Positions 46,427 through 57,803 of a DNA stretch of 64,000 bases are shown here, in pieces. The DNA is from Cucumis sativus. Its lineage: Eukaryota; Streptophyta; Magnoliopsida; Cucurbitales; Cucurbitaceae. Within the stretch, counting starts at the first letter, position 1, and each line of letters starts with the position of its first letter. A model generated the notes under the pieces. It did not search any database, was not told where the DNA came from, and saw nothing but the letters and a program-made list of their open reading frames with translations. Both the position numbers and the translations under genes were made by a program. The stretch covers positions 26,616,272 through 26,680,271 of the forward strand of contig NC_026659.2 in NCBI RefSeq assembly GCF_000004075.3. Direction: 5' to 3'.

Positions 46427-47770
46427 TTAACCCCATCTCCCATTTTCCTCTTCTTCCATAGGAGCAGGAACGTTTAGATCAAATAGACCAGCCATCCCAT
46501 TGGACTCTTGCCTTGTCACTATAGAAGCATCCTCTAAACTTCCGACCACATGGGACCTCTTATGACCCCCCAAAGCCTGACCTGATTTGAAGGCTTTGAA
46601 GCAAATTGGGCACTTATGTTTTCTTTTGGGCCCCAATTTCTTCTCTTCATTTGCAAAAGTGTCCTGGTTACCCTTGTTTTTGCCATTGCTTGACTCAATT
46701 AGCTCCCTAGATGGTATGGAAATGGAATTGGTAGTTGTATTTACGCTGTTTTCACCTGACTGATGCGTCCACTCACATCCGTTGCTCATTCTTCTATAGG
46801 TTTCTCTGTCATGAGAACGAAAGATCTCACTAGGGATCTTCTTGCTGGATCCCTCCCAGAGATCAGGACTGTATGATCCATTCTTCAACCTCTTTCTTAG
46901 CTCATACTTGTAAGAAGATGCATGCACTTGATCATCATTTTTCTTAGTTTTCATCGAATTCTTTAGAATATCTCCACTTTCTCTTCCTACCCTGACTCCA
47001 AATTTGAAACCTGGTTTCTTATATTCTTCATCCATAAGAGCCCGATGAACAGACACTTTTAATTTAACCCTCTTGCAGACTTCTTTCCTGAAATTTTCAG
47101 AGTCGGAATTCTCACCGCCGCCACATTCATAAACTTCCAACTTGTTGATCCTACCAGTAACTTCCTTCATTTCTAGCCCTCCCCCATTAGAGTTAGAGGC
47201 AGATGTTTCACTTTCCCTAAAATAACGAGAAGATGATTTACTATCAGAGGATTCCGCAGCTGAGTCGTTATCTTCAAATCCTGAAAATCTCGGAGCTTTA
47301 GACATCATCATCAAACACATAGCCGCCTCTCGTACTCTCTCAGGAATGTCCGATCGATGATGTGTGATCCCATAATTGTATTCAAACCTTCTGTTTTCCC
47401 TTTCGTTTCCAGTGTGACAAGCCAAGTGCCAACTCAAAGCTTCTGAGGACTGAAACCCTTGTCCACATTCTCTACAAAACTTCTCCTGCCTTGAACTGAA
47501 TCCTGAATCAGCAAACCTCTGTGTTATTTTAGGATTCTCTCTCAAACCATACCCTGAATTCCCATTACCAACCTCCGATTCTGAATCTCTCTTGCTTCTT
47601 CTCCTCTCTTTCGGAACTTGAAACTTCAACATACTGCTTCTTTCCTTTCCAGCAACTCGAGGTGATTTCTCATTCTTGTGAATTCTGATATGACCTCCTA
47701 ATGACTTCCCACACGTGAAGCTCTTGTGACAAAAGTTACAAACAAACTTGTTTTCTCTAGAAACCTCCAT
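46427..47770 (-). CDS. C2H2 zinc-finger repressor, ZAT4/ZAT9-like, with EAR motif
   Basis: This intronless gene encodes 447 residues. Three widely spaced Q-type C2H2 fingers are visible. Finger 1 is C11-C14-H27-H31 with KSLGGH. Finger 2 is C99-C102-H115-H119 with SEALSWH, a degenerate helix. Finger 3 is C387-C390-H403-H407 with the canonical QALGGH. A C-terminal EAR motif LFDLNVPAP (429-437) recruits TOPLESS-type co-repressors in this family. Basic runs (KERRRSKR, RKHK) could be nuclear localisation signals. This is a nuclear DNA-binding repressor by family; the target genes are unknown. The first ATG (47768-47770) is four codons before the conserved start of finger 1, so the start is secure. 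The spacing and helix types suggest the ZAT1/4/9 subgroup, but I cannot name an ortholog. Confidence 0.92.
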   Translation of the reverse strand: MEVSRENKFVCNFCHKSFTCGKSLGGHIRIHKNEKSPRVAGKERSSMLKFQVPKERRRSKRDSESEVGNGNSGYGLRENPKITQRFADSGFSSRQEKFCRECGQGFQSSEALSWHLACHTGNERENRRFEYNYGITHHRSDIPERVREAAMCLMMMSKAPRFSGFEDNDSAAESSDSKSSSRYFRESETSASNSNGGGLEMKEVTGRINKLEVYECGGGENSDSENFRKEVCKRVKLKVSVHRALMDEEYKKPGFKFGVRVGRESGDILKNSMKTKKNDDQVHASSYKYELRKRLKNGSYSPDLWEGSSKKIPSEIFRSHDRETYRRMSNGCEWTHQSGENSVNTTTNSISIPSRELIESSNGKNKGNQDTFANEEKKLGPKRKHKCPICFKAFKSGQALGGHKRSHVVGSLEDASIVTRQESNGMAGLFDLNVPAPMEEEENGRWG

Positions 47771-47799
47771 TGGATATTAATTCAAAACGATCAGTTAGA

Positions 47800-50700
47800 A
47801 CAGAAAAAGATCACTTCAACATATCTAGAATGCTGCATTCTGTTGATCTTTGAAAGAGAAGTTTCCAGATTTGGTTAGCGTGAGGAAACGATCATTGAGC
47901 AAATCTTGTGAAGAGCAAGATCTGAGAAAAAGAAATAAAGTAACTTTCATTTCTGCATAATTCGCATCCTTCTTAGAATGCTGAAAATTAAAGAAGAATG
48001 GAAAAAGAAAAGAAAAAAAAAACAATTAAAACTTGGTGGGAACAAACTTTTGTGTGTGATGAAGAGAGTAGCTAGGAATCAGAACTGCACCATGGCTCTT
48101 TCTGTCTCTTCTCCTCTCAGTCCATTCTCTCTCTCTTCCACTAAAATTTTGTTATATAGTTGGATGAAGAAGAAGAAGAATTCCCATTCCATTCCATTCC
48201 ATGCATGAAAACAGAGAATGAAAAAGGCAACAAAAGATGAAATGCACGTGTAACCATAAGAAAACCTTTCGCTGTTCTAATGGACGGTCTGGATTTGTGG
48301 GAGTCGTCAATCAACAGATGTGATGAGTTGCAACTTTGCAACTGCCTGATATTGCAGACTGCAACTAAAATGATAATAACAAACAAAAAAAATGTAAATA
48401 AATAAATAAAATTATATAATTAAAATAAATAAATGTATCTTTGACTTTGTCTTGCTGGTAACTTCAGAGCAGTAAAGGGTCGGATTCTACAACCGTTTTT
48501 TTTTTTTTTTCAGCTATCAGGGTTCAAAGGGATACACAAATTACGTAATTACTTTATTCTCTTTCTTTTTCCCAAAAGAATCCTTAATTGCTTTTCTCTC
48601 ATCCTTATAAATTGTCATAGCTTATATCATTCGTCCTAGATTAATGCTTGCACATATTATAAAAAACAATAAGTTAATTACTCTTAAGTGATCTTCAACC
48701 TACAACAAGATTTAGAAAAACACACCAAAATTTTACAAGTTTTACAGAGCAGAAATCACAATTTAAAGTTTTAAAATTTTTCCTTTAAAAAAAAACTTCA
48801 AAACTGTATCTTCTTTAATAAATTTCTCCTCTCAAAGAAAGAATATAAGTAATTGAAATTGAAAAAAATGGTCCAAAATTAAAACATCCGATTATTCTTT
48901 GGTTTTTTTATAATTAAGTTTCCAATTTACTTTAGTCCAATCTTGATTCCTACTTTAAAGCCTTTCTTTTCTCTCATACTACATTTTTAAATATAGGTTT
49001 AAAATGCCTTGTTTTATATTTGGAAAGTTAAAACTCTCTCTGATGCATTCCAACCGTACCACCATGCTATTCTTTGATACTCTTAACCTAGTCTGATTCT
49101 TAAAATATTCTTTCTTTCTTTTTTAGTTAAATAAATTTTATAGTCCATACATATGTTTAGAAGAGAAAAATCAAAGTTTAAGTCATTGGGGAATGATTGT
49201 ATTTATAATTCCTTCAAATTTTAAGTTTGTTGTTTTTATAAAACCTTCTTTCAGAATTATATCGTTTTAAAATTTTAACGAATACTTTTTTATATTAATA
49301 AAATAGATTAGATTTTATATTTTTTGAACGAAGTAATGTAACGTTATATTGTCAGCTCTTCAACTAGATAAATTATATGGATACTGATTAGATTATCCCA
49401 AGTAAAAACAAACAATTTTTAAAAAAAGTTTCAAATAAGTTTCAAGTCTATTATTAATTATTAATTAAAATCCCGTTATATTTATAAATATATTTCATAG
49501 TTATCATTTAAAATAATATTTTTTAAATTAATTTAATAAATAAATTATTATAAATAATAATACTTTTTAAAATATTTATAAATTGAATCAAAGTATTGTC
49601 TAAATAAACCTAACATAAAATACTATTTTTGTTTATTACAATGAACAGTAAATCTATGCTTGTGTTATTTTATAAATATTTTCAATCTAGAGATATTTTG
49701 ATTTATTTGAAGCAAGGATAATAATTTATTACTGTTACTTTTTACTAGTTAAAAAAAATAGTATTTTATCCTTTGTTAAAGGTATTATTTTTTATCCAAA
49801 AATTATTGGATTGGAGTAACTATAGCAATCTTATAACGTTTATTTATGGGATAATCACAACGTTGACCCCAATTTTTCCTTCTACATTTGTAATTACTTT
49901 TTTAATATTCCTTTTAGCACTACGTTTATAACATTTATTATTGCATTGTTATGTTATTTCAGTGTATTAAAGAAAAAGGCACGAAAGAGAATTTAATTAG
50001 GAAAACAAAATAATCAATTGGTTTCATTTCTATATATATAACCTTAATTTCATTGTTTGTTTACTTATTTGTTAAACATCTCTTCCTACCTCCTCAACTT
50101 GACCATTCTTCTTCTTTATTAGGTGAAGTTTCCTTATATTTTTAAATTTAATTATAACCATTTAGTCCAATAAAAGTTTCATCAAAGTTATATATCAAAT
50201 CTTATTATTCAACAATTTAGATTTTGTAACTAGTAAACATGTTTGGCTGGCCAATAGTTTATTGATTTACCTATATAACAAATTTTATTTGAGGAGTTTG
50301 TACATAACAACCTTAAAATGTTCTATTTATTACATCAATGTCTTCAAGTTTTCACAGAATTTAGAGTTTCAATTTTTTTTATTAAAATTTAATGTTTTTA
50401 TTCTCTCCCTCCACAAGATGTTAGGGTTTCATGTTCATTGATGGTATTTTTTAAATAGAGAACACCCTTAAAAAACCCTATTCTTTATTCTTGCGGACTC
50501 TTTCTCACCATTCATTCTTCCTCCTCCTACCTCTCCCATTCTTTCTTCTCCTTCTCCCTCTTTTTTTCTCCTTCTTGGTCGTGGTTGCAAAAGGTACGAA
50601 GCATAGAGGGAAGTTCCTAGCCTCAAGCACAAGATAAAACTTTTGTTGTCATTCTTTTATTGGTCATTCATCTTATTGACAATATGAGTTCTAGACACAC

Positions 50701-53400
50701 AATCCAAAGAATATATGTACATGTGTACATACTGATATATATAATCGTTAACGATGACAGTGGTCGTCAGAAAATCAGTTAATTATCTCTAAAATCCTTA
50801 GTTGAAAATGTTCAAACTTAAAAACATTTTTGAAATATAGAGTAAAAATCTATAGATAATTTTTCACTTAATTATTTCGAATAATAAAATGTATGGACAT
50901 TATTTGACACTGAATTGTTTCAAACCATTAGTTAGTGTAATGGAAAATTTGGCTTGCACCTCCTCCTTTATAAATATATACCTATATGTGTTTACTATTG
51001 GATTAGATCCTCTTTTGAAGTTATTAATTGGATTCCAACTTTAGTTCAAACTCTTGTTTGAACTTCAAATTATACTTGTATTGGATTAAAAGTTGGGTCC
51101 GATAAACTGAACTTACCCATACCAAATCCAATTTATCATTTTAGACTCATTAGAACTATTAGTCAAATTTATTCAATTGCAACCATGAGTATTTAATCAC
51201 ACCATACAATTCAATATCAATAATAAGATGTAGACATTTTTGTTTGCCATTTATCCATTCAAGGACACAGTAATCCCTAATTGGTCTTAGTTTTAATAAA
51301 AATATGTGGTATTGATTTGATTTTAGTCCAACCACTTTTGGTCAATCTTTTTTTATTCTTATTATTTAAAAAAGAAGTATATATATACATTCTTTTATTT
51401 AATATTTAAATCATGGGATTAGTTTTTTCTTTTCTTTTCAAAATACCATGATGCAACAACTTGAACTTTGCTTACACGTGCAGTAGTGGCTTCTTTCATT
51501 TAGATTTTTAATTATGTGAAGTTACTAATAATAATTCACAAAATGGTAAAAAAAGATCAATGAGAAGATTTCACCCTAAGGTTAAAAAAAGAATAAAACA
51601 GATGCAATTAGCACAATTTCATATTATGACAAATATGTGTTTGTTTTATAAACTGTCTATTCTATTTTATTTTTTTAACGCACAATAATGTAGTTATTGT
51701 AAAAGACAAAAACCAATTGTTTTTATTTGTCTTCTTTTGTGTGTCAACTATCCTTTCACATTTGCTCTATCAACCATTCTATTTCATTCTCAACTAATTG
51801 TTTTATTGTCGTATTTTGTATTTTTGATATATACTATATAGTAATGTGTATATGATTATAAATAAAACTATGTGATAAATGAATTAGAAGTCTAAATTAT
51901 AAAAAATGTTATAGGAAAAAAAATCTATAACCATTTTTGATAAATTTGTTGATCGAAAGTAAATCAATTTAGATAATGAAAGAGTGATTTATTATTTTTT
52001 TCATTCGATTTCATTGGATTCGATTCAGAATCAACTAAAATAATTTAAATAATTTTTCTTTTTTTGTGTCCCATTATTACTGTTTTATATTCCAAATAAA
52101 TACTATAAAAAAAATGACAAATGGAAAATAAATAAAACATTCAAATTATTAAAAAAAAATATAAAACTAATAATAAATCTTATTTTTAGTGATTTTATTC
52201 CATTTTTGGTTAATTTGTTCTACTTGAAAAAAAAAACCCTAAACAAATATAAAAATCACTCATGCTACCTTTTTCTTTAATATAACAATAATCGTGCAAT
52301 TAAAACAATCTTGTACATAAATATGAAAATTATGTGTATCAACAATTTTAGAATATATCCTATTGTAGATTTCAAATTGATTTATTTATAAAAGTTTGTG
52401 TCATATATAATTAAATTAACTACAACTAATCTTGTAAACCTGGACGATGTTATTAGATTCGGTCATGTGTTCCTAATGACCAAGGCTACGTTGTTTTTGC
52501 TTCACATAACTTTCAACATCATTACCATACTCATTTGTTGTTGTGTGCACGGGCTTTAACAGTTGGTGAAAGGTTGCATCTTGACAGTCAAAAAGAGGTT
52601 GTTATTTGTATGATTGTCAAGTCCTAACTAACACGACTAGTCAATTTAGCAACCCTCACCCGATGCTCATGATTTGTTTATGAAAATACGAGATATTCAT
52701 CTAACAACTACTGTTACTAATTTTTCCTTCTGTTTTATACATTATGATTGGAATAATGTCGCTCGTATCTCGGCTTTCCGTAGATCTCATGGTGCTACCT
52801 TCTCTTCATCTTTAAGTTAACAAACTTAAAAGATCAATCAACTTAAGTTTAATGGACTCAAAGTCTATACCAAATAATTATTGTCCAAAAAAGTCCAATG
52901 CAATAAATTAATGCTAACAATATAGTATATAATATAAAATATGAGTGTTGGGACAAAAGTTACCTCTTATTCTCTATACATTTGGCATCCAAAGTTGGTG
53001 TCTTTGTTTCACATATATTTGTATTTAATGACGCAATTATTATTACAAACTTTATTTCAATCAATAAAGTGTTTAACGATACAGTTAATTCAGCTCTTGT
53101 TTTTTTTTTTTCTTTTCTTCCACACACTTAGTTAATTAATTAGTGACTTTTTCAATGATTATTTATTTAATTTGGCAATAAAAGCATAAGGTGAGAAATA
53201 TGGAAACGAAATCTCAGCCGTTAACTTATTTTTCATTTTTTAATTAGAATATTTGAAAGGTCTGGATTGGGCGAAACAATAATTGGCTCGTAAATCGCAA
53301 AGATATTGTAAAAATAAAGAAATATATAAAGCAAAAGAGAATGCCATAAATACACAATGCTTCCAGTTTAACGGGTACCTAAAAACTAGAAATTCTATTC
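47800..53400. other. Long gene-poor AT-rich stretch
   Basis: After the zinc-finger leader (to about 48150) I find no gene for about 5 kb. A CT-rich patch at 50460-50620 looks like a plant leader or promoter but leads into no coding frame. A decayed RNase H-like fragment is at 52445-52800. Homopolymer and AT-rich filler make up the rest. Confidence 0.5.
52445..52800 (+). mobile_element. Decayed retroelement RNase H-like (RVT_3) fragment
   Basis: One frame reads SCVPNDQGYVVFASHNFQ, then CARALTVGERLHLD and KEVVICMIVKS before a stop. This is the layout of a plant RNase H-like domain (DxxGxVxxA..., AxAL..GL.L, ..V.IE.DS). After a frame change comes DLFMKIRDIHLT, then NFSFCFIHYDWNNVARISA, matching the usual ILxDI...FSxCxFxHxxRxxNxxAxxLA end of that domain. 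No reverse transcriptase is left. It is probably a fragment of a LINE-type element or of a host gene domain derived from one. Confidence 0.55.
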
Positions 53401-54337
53401 TGATTTTGTTGAGATCGTCTCTTTTCTCCACCTTTCCGACTCTCTCAATCTTATTACTCTTCATCGCTGTGTTAATGCACCAAAAACCCTAATTCCTGTT
53501 GCTGGAAAGTGTTGTTTGGTGTGTAATTTCTGTCATTTACTGGATCTTTTTGTGTAATTCTTAATTATTGTGGTTGTTGCTGGTTTATGTGGTCTGTGCT
53601 TTTTCATTTTATGTTTGGATCTATATGTGATTTTGTTTCCATTTCGGGATCTGGGTTTGGCTCTTTGACTTATAAGTGGAAAGTTGTGTATTTTGTTTTT
53701 TCGTCATTTGGGTTTTTGGTGTGGGGGAATTTTGGGAATTGGAGGATGATAGTTTCCAATATTTGTGAATGGGATTTGTTGTGAGATTCAATTTTGCTTT
53801 TTACTTTGTTGAATGGGATCGTGGGGTTGTGTCTGATGTTAATTTGATGTGATGGATCTTTGACTTGTGTTTGTAGGTTGATCCCGTTGGTGATTCTTTG
53901 GAAAGTTGAATCTCTTACCATTGATCGCGCTGGATTGGTGACATTGAAGTTTGGGTTGAAGAATTTTTGTGCAATTGGGGTCTGGCGTACGTTCTTGATC
54001 AGTTTCTTGGTTTCTGATCCATGATTGCTCCTCCAAATATAGTGCTTTCGATCTGAAGTTCTACTTATGATGGGCTTTTGTGTTACTTCATTATGTTTGT
54101 TCTTCTAATATTCTGATCTGGTGGTACTTTATGTACATATTCATTTTTATTTGGGAAGGAGCATAACTAGGACTTCAATGATTGTATTGATTGCTTGTAT
54201 ACATACCAATCTATATAGAAGTATATGCGACGTAGTAGGTTATGCTTTATGCTCTGTTTCGAGATTTAAACCAAAGGCGCTTCCCATTTAGAGTGGTTCT
54301 GCACTGGATTGTTAAGGGGACTTCAGAAATATTGGAC
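53400..54337 (+). other. Leader region of the QUL gene, probably spliced
   Basis: A CT-rich start near 53410-53470 with a telo-box AAACCCTAA at 53484-53492 looks like a housekeeping-type leader. A tttgtag acceptor-like site lies near 53877. I cannot fix the leader exon boundaries. In-frame codons upstream of 54338 lack family similarity, so I treat them as leader. Confidence 0.45.
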
Positions 54338-57300
54338 ATGAGAAGCTCCTGGGTTAATAAAATATCTGTAATCTTAGGCTCCAAACCACCATTCAGCTGG
54401 TTAATTTTATGCCTCATCAGCGTGCTTGCGTTAATTGCAGTGCTAGGTACGTCTACTTCAAATGCCTTTGACTCAGTTACAACCACGCCAGTGTCTGACA
54501 TTTATGCTAGTTATAGAAGGCAAAAAGAAAGGGCAGCAATTGATTTGTTTGACTTAAAGTCTCTTTCATTAGCCACTACACGGCTGAAAGAGTTTGGGCT
54601 TTGTGGAAAAGAAAGAGAAAACCATGTACCATGTTACAATGTTACAGCAAACCTGTTAGCTGGATACAAAGAAGGGGAGGAGTATGATAGGCACTGTGAA
54701 GTATCTAGAACAGCACAGCGGTGCCTAGTTCGTCCTCCTAAAGACTACAAGATCCCTCTGAGCTGGCCTGTTGGTAGGGATATAATATGGAGTGGAAATG
54801 TGAAGGTTACAAGAGATCAACTTCTGTCTTCTGGGAGCCCTACCAAAAGGTACTTGACCTCTATTGGATGAGCATGAATCAAGCACTTAAATTTTCTTCC
54901 CTCTTAGGTTTAAGTATTTAGAACCAAACCAGTTGTGTTCCTTTTTTTTTGTGTGTGTGTTTATTTTCGTTGATGTTAATATAAATAACCATCTTACTTT
55001 TGTAAATTAGGTTGATGTTGTTAGAAGAGAACCAAATAGCTTTCCACTCAGAGGATGGAGATGGAGTTAAAGAGTATTCTTTTCAAATTGCAGAGATGAT
55101 TGGTTTAGGCAGCGACTCTGAATTTTTTCAGGCTGGTGTAAGTCTTAATCTCATCTAAGAAATGTAGTCTGTTTGTGTTCCTTTGTTATATTCATTCTGT
55201 TTATTTAATGCCAACAACAAGTGAATAAATTTAAATGTTTTTCTTTAAAGTTACCTGAAGGATAAACATCATATTGAGTAATAAATAGTAACATGTGTTT
55301 CTGTCCTTTCAATCCTAAATGTGATTCAGTGCAGCAAGATATTTAACGTACCAAGGATTTGATATGTCATAGGTACGCTCGATCCTTGATATCGGTTGTG
55401 GGTTTGGTAGCTTGGGTGCTCATTTAATATCATTGAATGTAATGGTTATGTGCATTGCAACCTATGAGGCGACTGGCAGCCAAGTCCAAATGGCTCTCGA
55501 GAGAGGCCTTCCCGCGATGCTTGGAAACTTTGTTACAAAACAGCTCCCATATCCATCCTTGTCATTTGACATGGTTCACTGTGCACAATGTGATATCTCC
55601 TGGAACGATAAAGGTAACTTGAGAAAAAATTTAGATGTACCTTATTTTATTTGATGGGTAGGAGACACTTGTTATGAGTCTTTAAGAACAAGAAACATAC
55701 AGGTTGGACACTGCGATTTACAGATATGCAAAAACAGTGTACTTACAAACCACAAAAAGTTATGTGCATATGCACGTATTAAACACGTTGTGTTCTTGAA
55801 ACTTCATGAGGTCTTTTTGGTGTTAGTGTAGTTTTATTGGCTTGATATTTTCTTTCCTCTTTTTGATCATGAATAATGGGCAGGTGGGATATTTCTTATT
55901 GAAGCTGACCGATTACTAAGACCTGGAGGTTATTTTGTTTTAACATCTCCCACGGGCAAGACAATTGGAGGTTCGCTGTCTTCCAAGAAGACAAACATTT
56001 TGACACCATTGGAAGAGATGACCAAAAAACTATGTTGGATTCTTTTGGCTCAGCAATATGAGACTTATATTTGGCAGAAAACTACCGATCCTCATTGCTA
56101 TTTTTCTCGGTAAGTACAGTAACTATTCACCTCCTAATGAACCATTTATTCACCTCCTAATGAACCATTGAGTTTATTTTCTATTGTGTGTGTTTTTTTA
56201 AACTTCAGGTTGGACCATTTCTCTTCCACGTTACAATGTTCCATTTGTTTGTTTTCACTTATATCCTAACTGTCGTTGGTTAATGTTGTATCAAAATTTA
56301 GTAATGCTTCAACTTTTTTCTTCTTTTAGCAAGCAGGAAGTTGTACCACTTTGTAAAGAAGCACACGATACTCCATCATATTATCAACCTCTGGTACCAT
56401 GCATAAGTAGTACTACCAGCAAACGGTGGATTCCAATCTACAACAGGTCTTCTGGTTCCCATTTGAGTTCAGCTGAACTTGAAGTTCATGGAAAGTATTC
56501 TTCCGTTGATAGTTCTTGTTTTTTCATGTGAAGTTGTAATATATTTCATTTTTTCTTTTTTGGTGTTGTGATGGATCTTCTGTTCTTTTGTGTTAACATT
56601 GGTCTGTGCAATGTGCACTGAAGCTTAGGATGCTCTTTGTTCTGCTATTGATTGTATTCCTATGTCTATATCTACAGGCGTTCAATCAGAAGACTACTCT
56701 GATGAACTACAAATTTGGCAATCTGCTTTGAAAAACTATTGGTCCTTACTTACACCTCTAATTTTCTCTGACCATCCAAAGAGGCCTGGTGATGAAGATC
56801 CATTGCCTCCATTTAACATGATACGCAATGTGATGGACATGAATGCCCACTATGGGGGTTTAAATGCTGCGTTTGTGGAGCAGAAGAAAACAGTTTGGGT
56901 CATGAATGTTGTACCTGTTGGGTCGCCCAATACACTTCCGCTCATACTTGATCAAGGTTTTGCTGGTGTTCTGCACGATTGGTATAGTTCTAACTTCTAA
57001 TCTTCATTGAAAAAAAAAGCCCTCTTTCTAAGAATGCAGACTGGGTACTTCTCTTGGTACTATTGGTTTGTGTTTTGTTGGAATTGTAAACATTCTGATT
57101 CTGTTGATTCACACCACACTAACCTTTTTTAAACAAATATTCAACTTTTACTGATTAAATATTGTGCTTATTAGCTTTCTGTAATGGAAGAGGTCACTGC
57201 TGGTTCTTGATTATTATTTTTTAAAATTTTCACTATTTAAATTCAAGAAGTAATAAGCATCTGAATCTTTGACACGTCTAAACAATAGTATCTCAATTTT

Positions 57301-57803
57301 CTTGAGCATCAATGCCACATGATGTTATTGTTTTCCTGTCACAGTTTTAATCTGGTTTTTCCTCACCCAATAAATGTACGAGCACTTAAAACAGGACTGA
57401 ACCTCTCGTCTAATTGTAGGTGTGAACCTTTCCCCACTTATCCACGAACATATGATTTGCTCCATGCAAATGGGCTCCTTTCACAGCTACTTTCAAGTAG
57501 GTGCAGCATGATTGGATTATTAGTGGAGATGGATCGTATACTGCGTCCTGAGGTAGTACTAGTCCTTCACCTAAATCAAGTCAGGGCTTCACATTTTCTT
57601 CCTGTTGCTACTGTGCTATTTTTTTATTGATCATTTTGACTGTTGTTTTTCAGGGTTGGGTTGTCTTTAAGGACAAAGTGGGACCGATAGAGAAAGTGCG
57701 AATGCTCGCTACACAGATTCGTTGGGAAGCAAGGGTGATTGACTTTCAGAATGGCAGTGACCAGAGGCTCCTTGTTTGCCAAAAACCATTCGTGAAAAAA
57801 TGA
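54338..57803 (+). CDS. QUASIMODO2-LIKE putative methyltransferase (PMT4/PMT5 type)
   Basis: Eight coding exons: 54338-54849, 55011-55137, 55373-55613, 55884-56109, 56330-56511 (or ending 56490), 56678-56981, 57420-57552 and 57654-57803. The product has 624 residues, or 617 with the shorter exon 5. PMTs are Golgi type-II membrane proteins implicated in pectin (homogalacturonan) methylation and cell adhesion. Visible are a short cytosolic N terminus, one transmembrane helix (about residues 20-38, WLILCLISVLALIAVLG), then a luminal tandem SAM-methyltransferase fold. The first domain has ILDIGCGFGSLGAHL (SAM motif I), HCAQCDISW and ADRLLRPGGYFV. The second has NVMDMNAHYGG, CEPFPTYPRTYDLLHA and MDRILRPEGWVV. 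It ends LLVCQKPFVKK. It resembles Arabidopsis QUL1/QUL2 strongly. Exon 5 has lost a consensus donor (see findings). Confidence 0.93.
56125..56170. repeat. 23-bp tandem duplication in QUL intron 4
   Basis: ATTCACCTCCTAATGAACCA plus three bases is repeated head to tail, starting 16 bp after the donor of this intron. Only the last base differs. Confidence 0.85.

Noticed and set aside
53587-53784. 65-codon plus-strand frame upstream of the QUL gene
   Set aside because: T/G-rich leader or leader-intron sequence with no similarity to the family N terminus.
54242-54337. 32-codon N-terminal extension of QUL (MLYALFRDLN...)
   Set aside because: QUL proteins start at the MRSSW/MRGSW type sequence just before the membrane helix, so the extension is more likely leader.
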